Source: JAGVNX01 sp035290965
GTDB taxonomy: Archaea; Iainarchaeota; Iainarchaeia; Iainarchaeales; GCA-2688035
Direction of reading: 5' to 3'
Assembly (NCBI GenBank): GCA_035290965.1
Contig: DATDTD010000029.1
Location: 1-12,630, forward strand
DNA: 12,630 bases
The number at the start of each line of letters is the position of its first letter. Position 1 is the stretch's first letter. The translations under genes and the position numbers were made by a program. The notes beneath the pieces were generated by a model, which saw only the letters and a list, made by a program, of their open reading frames with translations, was not told the DNA's origin and made no database searches. This document shows, piece by piece, positions 6,952-12,592 of this stretch.

Positions 6952-7194
6952 AAGCAGTGGGTAGTAAGCCGGCTTCTGTTTCAGCTTGCATTCGCCTAAG
7001 CGGCTCAAAGGCCTTGCACTTCCCCATCAGTGAAGATGGTTTCAACCGCAGGCGCGTTTCATCTTCAAACCGAAGCTTGAAGTATCGTTTCTGTTCCCGC
7101 GGACTTCCTTTCAGAAGTGATTTTGTTTGAAGTGGCCGGACTTTCCTCAGCTGCAATCCGAAGATTGCTACCGTCGGCAAGCCTCCCACTACTT
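6952..7194 (-). ncRNA. rnpB: RNase P RNA (compact archaeal type)
   Basis: Catalytic RNA that removes the 5' leader of pre-tRNAs. The ends pair as helix P1: AAGTAGTGGG (7185-7194) with CCCACTGCTT (6952-6961), ten pairs with one G-U. P3 is GCAATC-UUCG-GATTGC. Conserved region I, GAGGAAAGTCC, starts at 7148. ACAGAAACGATAC (the II/III region) is around 7082-7094. A P12-like hairpin follows (CTTCAAGC-UUCG-GTTTGAAG). GTGCAAGGC around 7011-7019 is conserved region IV, and CAGAAGCCGGCTTAC (6965-6979) is region V; CCGGC/GCCGG makes P4. At about 243 nt it is shorter than most type A archaeal RNAs. A good TATA box stands at normal distance upstream and eight T residues follow the 3' end. The ends are set by P1 and could be off by a few bases. 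Confidence 0.95.
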
Positions 7195-7220
7195 GACAAA
7201 AAACATTATGTATAGAAGAA

Positions 7221-7230
7221 TTTTTAAAGC
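7221..7230 (-). promoter_or_regulatory. TATA box of the RNase P RNA gene
   Basis: The minus strand reads GCTTTAAAAA centred about 31 bases from the first P1 base and about 27 bases from 7198, which gives a start a few bases before P1. It is the best archaeal TATA match in this part of the window. Confidence 0.6.
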
Positions 7231-7243
7231 TTACAATTTCTGC

Positions 7244-7528
7244 CTATCTGCGCTTTCCTGCCCTGCGCTTTTTCGCTCTTTCTATGAGCAGGTCAGAATA
7301 TTTTTTTGGCAAAACAACACGCACAGGCATTTTTGCAAGCTGTATTTTGCGCGAATTGAGAATGTCGGATGCGCGCAAAAATTTCTGCAGCCGCTTTTGC
7401 TGTTTGGCAGACAGGCCTCTGCCCAAAAGCCCCTGTCTTTTTGCCTCTTCCAGAAGCTGCATTGAGGCGGCATTTATCTGCTCAATTGTCTTTGCATGGC
7501 GGATTATGTCAACTGCGCGTTTGTGCAT
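7244..7528 (-). CDS. Small basic protein of unknown function
   Basis: A 94-aa product from the ATG at 7526-7528. It is strongly basic, mostly predicted helical by composition (HAKTIEQINAASMQLLEEAK, SAKQQKRLQKFLRASDIL), and ends in a Lys/Arg-rich tail (ERAKKRRAGKRR). No Cys, no membrane segment and no motif I recognise. The tail could bind nucleic acid, which is inference only. The frame is open further upstream (to 7639), but a T8 run sits directly before this ATG, just as for alaS and the HicB-like gene, and a TATA-like CTTTTATTTTC near 7581-7592 fits this start. It lies 49 bases upstream of the RNase P RNA on the same strand. Confidence 0.65.
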   Translation of the reverse strand: MHKRAVDIIRHAKTIEQINAASMQLLEEAKRQGLLGRGLSAKQQKRLQKFLRASDILNSRKIQLAKMPVRVVLPKKYSDLLIERAKKRRAGKRR

Positions 7529-7627
7529 AAAAAAAACCTTTTTCTGTTCAACTGCCTTCTTCAGTATTATCTCTGCTCGGGAAAATAAAAGGATATCTGC
7601 CTGCAATATTCTAAATGGAAAACAAAG

Positions 7628-7637
7628 CTTTTTATTC
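7628..7637 (+). promoter_or_regulatory. TATA-like promoter of the duplicated membrane protein
   Basis: The plus strand reads CTTTTTATTC centred near 7632, about 33 bases before the ATG at 7666. The expected transcript starts about seven bases before the start codon. No ribosome-binding sequence is visible. Confidence 0.4.
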
Positions 7638-7665
7638 AAAAGAAGCCTTAGTTTAAACGGTTAAA

Positions 7666-8478
7666 ATGCAGTTGAAACCCGAAACATACTGGAAAATCTG
7701 CTTTGCGGCTTTGCTTTTGCTGTTTGTTTATTCCTTCTATGGCTCAACTGTCATGGCTGTCTACTACAATGCCATGCCATATTATTATTTTTATTCAATT
7801 TTTTCAATTGCCTATGCCATTTTAGCAAATTTAGTGCTTTTGTCCGCGCTTTTCTTATTTTTTTTGAAAAAGAAAATCGGCTTTTATCTTGCATTGGCTT
7901 ACGGGATATTGTTTGAAATAATAATACCGCTTGTTTTCTGGATACAGATTTTGGCAGAGAGCATAATGATAATGTCTCTGACTGGTATCATAGGGGCTTT
8001 TTTGGGTTATGGGAGCAGTTTAATTCTGCCGTTTGCATTCGGGATTATTATCGCCTTTTTGGCATGGAAAAGCAGGAAGGTTTTTGAAAATGCAAAAGAG
8101 CCCGAAACAAAGACTTACTGGAAAATTTGCATGCTTCTTTTGGGCCTATTTTTCATTGGAAACATAGTCGCGCTTGCAGCGGATTTGATTAATTACACAT
8201 ATCTCGATTCGCTTATCCTGTCTGCTGCTGGGTTTATAGTTTCTTTGCTTGCGCTGATTTTGTTTTTCATAAAAAACAAAATCGGATATTATCTGGCGCT
8301 TGCTTTTTCAATAGTGTTTCCGATAATCCTGACAATTACATTCTGGATACTGCCTCTTTTTGTTTCATGGCAGGAACAGGTCGGATTAGGCTCCTTGGGC
8401 ATTGATTTTGTCAGGATTGCAATAGCAATCATACTTATTCTCTGCATTGTAAAAAGCAAACCGCTTTTTGAAAAATGA
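7666..8478 (+). CDS. Multi-pass membrane protein made of two internal repeats
   Basis: A 270-aa, very hydrophobic protein with about eight membrane segments. The two halves are copies of each other. Half 1 starts ETYWKICFAALLLLF (6-20), has FFLKKKIGFYLALAYGILFE (65-84) and PLVFWI, and ends AWKSRKVFENAKE. Half 2 starts KTYWKICMLLLGLFF (149-163), has FFIKNKIGYYLALAFSIVFP (200-219) and TITFWI, and ends IVKSKPLFEK. Each half therefore has about four segments and a short basic cytoplasmic loop before KIG[FY]YLALA. I recognise no transporter or enzyme family; no catalytic motif is visible. The gene stands alone on the plus strand, ends 17 bases from the convergent ABC permease, and no role can be assigned. 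Confidence 0.85.
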   Translation: MQLKPETYWKICFAALLLLFVYSFYGSTVMAVYYNAMPYYYFYSIFSIAYAILANLVLLSALFLFFLKKKIGFYLALAYGILFEIIIPLVFWIQILAESIMIMSLTGIIGAFLGYGSSLILPFAFGIIIAFLAWKSRKVFENAKEPETKTYWKICMLLLGLFFIGNIVALAADLINYTYLDSLILSAAGFIVSLLALILFFIKNKIGYYLALAFSIVFPIILTITFWILPLFVSWQEQVGLGSLGIDFVRIAIAIILILCIVKSKPLFEK

Positions 8479-8495
8479 GGAAGCAGTTAGCTGAT

Positions 8496-9269
8496 TTACA
8501 TTACCCTCACTAATTTTCCGCTTTTTTTTGCGCTGCGGAAAGCCCACTGCATGAACAAATATGTTCCCAGCAGCCATGCAATTGTAGTGATTATCAGCGC
8601 AACCCAAGAGAATTCTGCAAGCCCCAGAGAAGCCTTTATCAAATTGAATGCGTGCGCGCTCGGAAGCAGCAATGCAATTGCCTGTACAGGCAACGGAAGG
8701 AAAGAAATCGGATAATAAACTCCTGAAATCAAAACAGCAATGTCAGGAACAGTGTATGAAAGAGAAAATGAATCTGAAGCCATTTTGAACATTAATCCAA
8801 GTATGAGCATTCCAATGGAAATTCCGAATAGGAAGAGGAAGAAGATTGCAGCCATAAAAACAGGAAAGTTTGCAAAAGAAAATCCGTATAGGAAAACAGC
8901 AATCAAATAATACATTATGAAGACAATGAAAAATTTCATTAGCGCGCTTATTGTTCCGCCAAGGACTATTTCAATCGGCTTTATCGGAGTAATAAAAAAA
9001 TGCCCCAGAGAGTTTGACCAGTATTCCTCCATGTAAAGAGTATTGATTTCCATCAACGGATGGTAAACCGCGCGCCATCCGATTAATCCCATTATTACTA
9101 CTGCCAGAATTCTCGGGTCTGTTTCCAGATAGCTTGCAAAGATTGTAATTGAAAAAAACAGTATTAACGGCCAGAAGGTTACGTCAAACCATCGGAAAGG
9201 ATTTTTGAACAGCAGCTTGAAATTCTTGTATGCCTGGCTGTAGGAACGCGAAAAAAATTCATTTTTCAT
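8496..9269 (-). CDS. ABC-2 type transporter permease
   Basis: Membrane part of an ABC exporter. 257 aa with six expected membrane segments of the ABC-2 fold: WPLILFFSITIFASY, AVVIMGLIGW, FFIVFIMYYLIAVFLYGF, FMAAIFFLFLFGISIGMLIL, PDIAVLISGVYYPISFLPLP and SWVALIITTIAWLLGTYLF. The block NSLGHFFITPIKPIEIVLGG between segments 2 and 3 is the usual cytoplasmic coupling region, and the Tyr-Pro pair before the fifth segment end (GVYYPISFLP) is typical. The ATG at 9267-9269 lies inside the last codons of the ATPase gene, with GGAGG nine bases before it, so translation is coupled; earlier starts would overlap the ATPase further. The cargo is unknown (drug, lipid or polysaccharide). Confidence 0.9.
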   Translation of the reverse strand: MKNEFFSRSYSQAYKNFKLLFKNPFRWFDVTFWPLILFFSITIFASYLETDPRILAVVIMGLIGWRAVYHPLMEINTLYMEEYWSNSLGHFFITPIKPIEIVLGGTISALMKFFIVFIMYYLIAVFLYGFSFANFPVFMAAIFFLFLFGISIGMLILGLMFKMASDSFSLSYTVPDIAVLISGVYYPISFLPLPVQAIALLLPSAHAFNLIKASLGLAEFSWVALIITTIAWLLGTYLFMQWAFRSAKKSGKLVRVM

Positions 9270-10026
9270 CCTCGTCTTCCTCCAGGCTTTTTCTTGTAAG
9301 GAACAAAAAAACATCTTCAAGCGAAGCGCGCGGCTTTTTTGCGAGTTTTTTCAGTTGCCTTACTGTTCCGAGCGCAATTATTTTCCCCTTGCTTATCAAT
9401 GCAACCTTGTCGCACAATTGTTCCGCCTCAATCATGTAATGCGTTGTAAGCAGAATCGTTAAGCCTTTTTTCTTTAACTCTTCAATAAGCTTTCTTATTT
9501 TCAAAGCGCTTTCAACATCTAATCCGACTGTAGGCTCGTCCATGAGCAATACCTTTGGGGAAGAAAGAAGCGCTTTTGCAATGTAAAACCTCTGCCGATA
9601 TCCAGATGAAAGAGTGTATGCGAGCTGGTTTCTTTTTTCCAATAACCCGCTTAGAGTTAAGGCATTTTCAATTGCCTTTTTTTTGTCTTTTACAGAATAG
9701 AGATATGAATAATATGTCAGCAGTTCTTCAACTGTCAAGCCGCGCAATACTCCCGCAAAGCCAGTAACTAAATTTATTTCTCCAATTACCTTGTCGCGGT
9801 TTTTCTGGACGTTTGTCCCGAAAACTTCTACGGAACCAGAATCTAATTCTATCAAGCCGCAGATTGCTGAAATCAAAGTTGTTTTTCCCGCGCCATTCGG
9901 CCCCAGCAGCCCGAATATTTCGCCTTTTTTTATTTCAAAGGAAACTCCATCCAAGGCTAGGATTTTCTCCTTTTTCTGGGAAAAAATCTTTTTGGCATTC
10001 TGGACAGAAACAGCACTAGCACTCAT
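9259..10026 (-). CDS. ABC-2 type exporter ATP-binding protein
   Basis: Nucleotide-binding subunit that powers the permease encoded by the overlapping downstream gene. 255 aa with Walker A GPNGAGKTT (42-50), a signature LSSGYRQR (139-146; a variant of LSGGQ), Walker B VLLMDEP (159-165, D163/E164), the D-loop GLD and the switch His in TTHYM (H196). The Q-loop Gln is not at its usual place: the segment reads INLVTGFAGVLRGLTVEE. The C-terminal extension after 225 is acidic (LEEDEDEK) and carries the permease start. Transcription probably begins at the ATG itself, since a TATA element is centred about 28 bases away. A truncated copy of the first 24 codons with the same promoter lies at 12512-12592. 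Confidence 0.95.
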   Translation of the reverse strand: MSASAVSVQNAKKIFSQKKEKILALDGVSFEIKKGEIFGLLGPNGAGKTTLISAICGLIELDSGSVEVFGTNVQKNRDKVIGEINLVTGFAGVLRGLTVEELLTYYSYLYSVKDKKKAIENALTLSGLLEKRNQLAYTLSSGYRQRFYIAKALLSSPKVLLMDEPTVGLDVESALKIRKLIEELKKKGLTILLTTHYMIEAEQLCDKVALISKGKIIALGTVRQLKKLAKKPRASLEDVFLFLTRKSLEEDEDEK

Positions 10027-10060
10027 AAAGACAGTTGGTATGCAAAGAGAATAAAAAACT
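9955..10060. repeat. Direct repeat copy 1 (5' end and promoter of the ABC ATPase gene)
   Basis: This stretch matches 12525-12630 in the same orientation: the first 85 aligned bases differ at about 11 positions by my count, and the remainder needs one single-base gap. It covers codons 1-24 of the ATPase gene plus its upstream TATA element. Similarity stops abruptly inside the gene; the other side may run past the window end. Confidence 0.85.
10051..10058. promoter_or_regulatory. Shared TATA-like element between the ABC ATPase and GIY-YIG genes
   Basis: ATAAAAAA (plus strand) / TTTTTTAT (minus strand) is centred at 10054.5, midway between the ATPase ATG (10026, minus) and the GIY-YIG ATG (10082, plus): about 28 bases to each. 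For both genes this predicts transcription starting at or next to the start codon. A second A-rich stretch at 10071-10076 is too close to the GIY-YIG start to be its TATA box. Confidence 0.5.
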
Positions 10061-10081
10061 AAAGCACCTTAAAAAATCAGT

Positions 10082-10360
10082 ATGCCATTTTTTGTTTATT
10101 TGCTGTGTTGCAGTGATGGTTCTTTTTATTGCGGCTGGACTAATGACATTGAAAAAAGAGTCCGTGCGCACAATCAAGGGAAAGCGAGCAAATATACGAA
10201 GAGCCGCAGACCTGTGAGGATTGTTTATTTTGAAAAAGCTAAAAGCAAGTCAGGTGCTTTGAAGAGAGAATATCAGATAAAGCAGTTGACGCATAAGCAG
10301 AAAGAATTATTATTTAAAAGGGGAAAAAAGATTGCAATCCGGCAAGCAGTGCAGATTTAA
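10082..10360 (+). CDS. GIY-YIG nuclease-domain protein (YhbQ/UPF0213-like)
   Basis: A 92-aa single-domain protein with the GIY-YIG fold. FVYLLCCSDGSFYCGWTND (4-22) holds the two Tyr motifs (Y6 and Y16-C-G), followed by R26/R28 and H30 in KRVRAHNQGKASKYTKSRRP. The metal-binding Glu is in LKREYQIKQL (E63). This is the pattern of the small YhbQ-like group, whose members can nick or degrade structured DNA or RNA in vitro; its job here is unknown. All expected catalytic residues are visible. It is transcribed away from the ABC ATPase and may share its promoter. It is convergent with the DUF4143 ATPase gene, 47 bases away. Confidence 0.92.
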   Translation: MPFFVYLLCCSDGSFYCGWTNDIEKRVRAHNQGKASKYTKSRRPVRIVYFEKAKSKSGALKREYQIKQLTHKQKELLFKRGKKIAIRQAVQI

Positions 10361-10407
10361 GAAAAAGTATTTTGAAAAAATAGCAGAAGAAACAATAGTG
10401 TTTTTGT

Positions 10408-11652
10408 TTACTTGGCTAAAAAATACTTGAAAGCCGGCATTACTTCGACTTTTCCTTTTTCTTTTGTTTCTTGATTTTGTGTTATGATGTAGCCTTTTTT
10501 TGCCTTGAATTTTTGCATGAACAGTTCAAGGCTTTTTGATTTTGTTTCAGAGAGCTTTACTTCTATTGGAATCAAGACTGGTTTTGTGAGGATTATATCC
10601 ACTTCGTTCTTGTATTGGTCTCTCCAAAAGAACTCGGCATTGAGGCTGTTGGCTACAATGCATTCCAATACTTTAGATTGGGATATAGTATCTTCCTTGA
10701 AGGTTAGTGCCGGCGATAGTATTGTAGGGTAATATTTTTTGAGTTTTCTTTCAACTTTCCTTTTGTTTGGGGAATAATTGTACAGTTTTCTGATTAGAAA
10801 TGCTTGTTCAAGGAATGAGAAATAATTTGAGATTGTTTGGCGTGTGGTTTTGAATTGTGACGCCAGGGTTCGCATGTCAATCATTTGGCCGGGCTCTTCC
10901 ATGAGAAGTTTTAACAATGATTCTAAAATAGCAGTTTCTTTGACGGAAAAAATTGCCGGAATTTCCTTGTAAACTATCTTTTCAACTATGCCTTCCTGCA
11001 AGTATTTTTGAATTACTTGTCTGCCAGTTATGCCAACCAGTTCCGGAAAACCCTGGGATTGAATGAATTCCTTAAATTCTTTGAATACTTCTCTTTGGTA
11101 AAGCGCAATTGGCTCAAGCTTTTTCTGCTTGAAATCCAAATATTCTTTGAAGGACAATGTTTCAACCTTAAAATAAAATATTCTTCCCGCAAGCGTTTCC
11201 TTTGATTTTGTTTTTATATGCAACGATTCCGAGCCGGAAATGTAAATTTTTGCTTTTCCTTTGTAAAGGTCATAAACAGTCTTGATTTTATTTTCCCAGT
11301 CGTTTATCTTTTGCACTTCATCAAATACCAAAAGGGTTTTTTCCTTTGAAACATCTTTTTCGGTAAGTTCATTGTATGCTTTGAGTATTTCGCTTGGTTC
11401 TGTATCCTTAAACTCGTCAAAAGAAAAATACATTATGGTCTTTGGGTCTTTTCCACGTGCAATTTCATCTTGCACAATCTTTTTGAGTAAAGTGGATTTT
11501 CCAACACGTCTCAAGCCAGTCAATGCCACTATTTGTGGCAAGCCATGGAATTTGCGGATTTCGCTGTAAATCTTTCTTGGCTTGAATTCTAATGTAAAAG
11601 CCTCTTTCCACCAAGGATTAAATTCAACAAGTCTTTCTTGTATAGTTGCCAT
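10408..11652 (-). CDS. AAA ATPase with DUF4143 / restriction-nuclease-like C-terminus
   Basis: A 414-aa protein of the large archaeal/bacterial AAA_14-DUF4143 family. The ATPase domain has Walker A GLRRVGKST (46-54) and Walker B LLVFDEV (107-113), plus the sensor-like ISGSES (138-143). A winged-helix-like segment (about 259-290: IDMRTLASQFKTTRQTISNY) is followed by a domain with NEVDIIL (D352) and IPIEVKLS (E364, K366), which resembles a PD-(D/E)xK nuclease core. The cellular role of the family is poorly known; members are often isolated and accessory. The ATG at 11650-11652 was chosen because GGTGA lies nine bases before it. An ATG 18 bases earlier is in frame but has no such site. A palindrome in the promoter suggests regulation. 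Confidence 0.93.
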   Translation of the reverse strand: MATIQERLVEFNPWWKEAFTLEFKPRKIYSEIRKFHGLPQIVALTGLRRVGKSTLLKKIVQDEIARGKDPKTIMYFSFDEFKDTEPSEILKAYNELTEKDVSKEKTLLVFDEVQKINDWENKIKTVYDLYKGKAKIYISGSESLHIKTKSKETLAGRIFYFKVETLSFKEYLDFKQKKLEPIALYQREVFKEFKEFIQSQGFPELVGITGRQVIQKYLQEGIVEKIVYKEIPAIFSVKETAILESLLKLLMEEPGQMIDMRTLASQFKTTRQTISNYFSFLEQAFLIRKLYNYSPNKRKVERKLKKYYPTILSPALTFKEDTISQSKVLECIVANSLNAEFFWRDQYKNEVDIILTKPVLIPIEVKLSETKSKSLELFMQKFKAKKGYIITQNQETKEKGKVEVMPAFKYFLAK

Positions 11653-11684
11653 GCTAAATTCACCAAACATAAACTAACAATTTA

Positions 11685-11702
11685 TGTTATTTATGAATAA
11701 CA
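11685..11702. promoter_or_regulatory. Palindrome in the promoter of the DUF4143 ATPase (operator candidate)
   Basis: TGTTATT-TATG-AATAACA is a perfect inverted repeat with seven-base arms. It sits between the TATA-like element (11706-11714) and the expected transcription start near 11683, where a bound repressor would block the polymerase. The regulator is unknown; the ATPase's own winged-helix segment is one possibility. Confidence 0.5.
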
Positions 11703-11705
11703 CAA

Positions 11706-11714
11706 AATATAAAG
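11706..11714 (-). promoter_or_regulatory. TATA-like element of the DUF4143 ATPase gene
   Basis: The minus strand reads CTTTATATT centred near 11710, predicting a start near 11683 and a leader of about 30 bases that contains GGTGA before the ATG at 11652. A second, palindromic TTTATAAA at 11728-11735 could serve either strand. Confidence 0.45.
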
Positions 11715-11945
11715 GTTCCGATTGCTATTTATAAAGATCAATTTGCCCGTGTAAAGAGTTTTTTTCAGTTCTCCACAGTAATTTCAAGCGGCATTCGCAG
11801 TGCAGAGCAGGTTTTAAAACATCAATCAAGGACAGCCCATAACAGGGTTGAAAAGCGTTTGAGAATTGGCGGTAACACCCGCTAAAATTGGTTTTCACTT
11901 CATCATTGCCCATATGCAAGGGGTTTAATGGCAATTTGAAATAAA
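11715..11945. other. Intergenic stretch without a convincing gene
   Basis: About 230 bases between the ATPase promoter and the lipoprotein promoter. It holds a palindromic TATA-like TTTATAAA (11728-11735), several short stem-loops (for example GCGG/CCGC around 11868-11881, and CCC/GGG around 11835-11846), and an eight-pair stem with one bulge (ATTGCCCAT/ATGGCAAT, 11905-11935) beside the lipoprotein TATA box. A 69-codon minus-strand frame (11725-11934) has no recognisable motif and I do not call it. A small RNA or a decayed gene remains possible. Confidence 0.4.
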
Positions 11946-11953
11946 TTTATATA
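11946..11953 (+). promoter_or_regulatory. TATA box of the lipoprotein gene
   Basis: TTTATATA centred at 11949.5 lies about 27 bases before the ATG at 11976, the spacing of a leaderless archaeal mRNA. The inverted repeat ending at 11935 directly upstream could be a regulator site. Confidence 0.55.
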
Positions 11954-11975
11954 GTTGTTCGGTTTATATGGTAGC

Positions 11976-12446
11976 ATGGGCATAATGGAAAAAAGTAAAC
12001 GGATAATGCCTGCAAAACCTTTAAATTATCTGATTCTTGCATCGGCAGTTGCATTTGTTATTTTCATCAGTGGATGCGTTGATAATGATATTGGCAGTAT
12101 CACTTGCCCAGTTATGTCAGGAGACAAACTTTGCGGCTATTGCTCGGAAGATGCTGCGCTGAGCGATAATCCCCATGCCGGAAAGTGCAGGTATTGCCCT
12201 ACAGGCACAGCATGTATAATGGATGATATCTGCGGAGAACTATCCTGCCGTCAAAGCGGCAGTAATGGAGGGAACGGGGGAACCAGCGGCGGGGGGGGCG
12301 GAAAAACATACTATGCAAGCTGCAGCGGTTGTGATGGGCCCTACCGTACATATTCATATAGAGGCGCGGACTATTCCACTTGCAACTATTACTATCAATT
12401 ATGCGTGGCTGCTTCTTGCGACAAGATTCTTGACAACTGCAGATAA
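11976..12446 (+). CDS. Cysteine-rich lipoprotein of unknown function
   Basis: A 156-aa secreted, probably lipid-anchored protein. From the ATG at 11976 the basic N-region (EKSKR) leads to a hydrophobic stretch (LNYLILASAVAFVIFISGC) ending in a lipobox-like ISGC, with the anchor Cys at residue 34. The mature part has 14 more Cys, in pairs such as CGYC, CRYC and CSGC, so disulfides or metal binding are likely. A Gly/Ser-rich linker (about residues 95-110) separates two Cys-rich regions; the second is also Tyr-rich (TYSYRGADYSTCNYYYQLC). The linker is encoded by a G8 run that is unusual in this AT-rich DNA. I recognise no family. The start follows from the TATA spacing; an ATG three codons later, or one ten codons later (MPAKPLNY), is possible. 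Confidence 0.8.
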   Translation: MGIMEKSKRIMPAKPLNYLILASAVAFVIFISGCVDNDIGSITCPVMSGDKLCGYCSEDAALSDNPHAGKCRYCPTGTACIMDDICGELSCRQSGSNGGNGGTSGGGGGKTYYASCSGCDGPYRTYSYRGADYSTCNYYYQLCVAASCDKILDNCR

Positions 12447-12479
12447 AAGTTATAGTAGCTGGCAATTGTTTTTTACATT

Positions 12480-12521
12480 TTAGGCTAACAAAAAACAACA
12501 GAAGTGTCAGCCTAATTTTTT
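12480..12521 (+). terminator. Hairpin plus T-run after the lipoprotein gene
   Basis: TTAGGCTAACA (12480-12490) pairs with TGTCAGCCTAA (12505-12515) with one mismatch (a G-U pair on the minus strand), followed by six T. It lies 33 bases after the lipoprotein stop and acts as a terminator candidate. It also forms the border where similarity to the ABC ATPase gene ends. Confidence 0.5.
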
Positions 12522-12592
12522 GCCAGGATTTTCTCTTTTTTCTGCGAGAAAATCTTTTTTGCATTCCGGACAGAAACAGCACTAGCGTTCAT
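12512..12592 (-). pseudogene. Truncated second copy of the ABC ATPase 5' end
   Basis: A 26-codon minus-strand frame, MNASAVSVRNAKKIFSQKKE..., that matches the first 24 residues of the ABC ATPase (9259-10026) at 22 positions and then ends in two unrelated codons and a TAG. The upstream sequence, including the TATA-like ATAAAAAACT, is also conserved. The remaining 90% of the ATPase is missing. Among codon differences, five or six are synonymous and two (S2N, Q9R) change the residue, so the two copies seem to have diverged as working genes before this one was cut. It could still be transcribed and make a 26-residue peptide. Confidence 0.8.

Noticed and set aside
6839..7189. 116-codon minus-strand frame
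   Set aside because: It lies almost wholly inside the RNase P RNA, whose helices and conserved regions explain the sequence.
11900..11906. C-box-like ATGATGA on the minus strand (possible C/D sRNA)
   Set aside because: No D, D' or C' boxes at the 50-70 base spacing expected for an archaeal C/D guide RNA.
11725..11934. 69-codon minus-strand frame in the spacer
   Set aside because: No recognisable domain, no ribosome-binding site, and composition unlike the neighbouring Lys/Phe-rich genes.
12480..12515. Inverted repeat considered as an integron attC site
   Set aside because: The arms do not match the RYYYAAC/GTTRRRY core sites and there is no integrase; a terminator is simpler.
12199..12582. 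127-codon minus-strand frame over the lipoprotein gene
   Set aside because: It is antisense to a protein with a clear lipobox and Cys pattern, has an odd basic composition and no motif; it arises from the GC-rich linker and the repeat.
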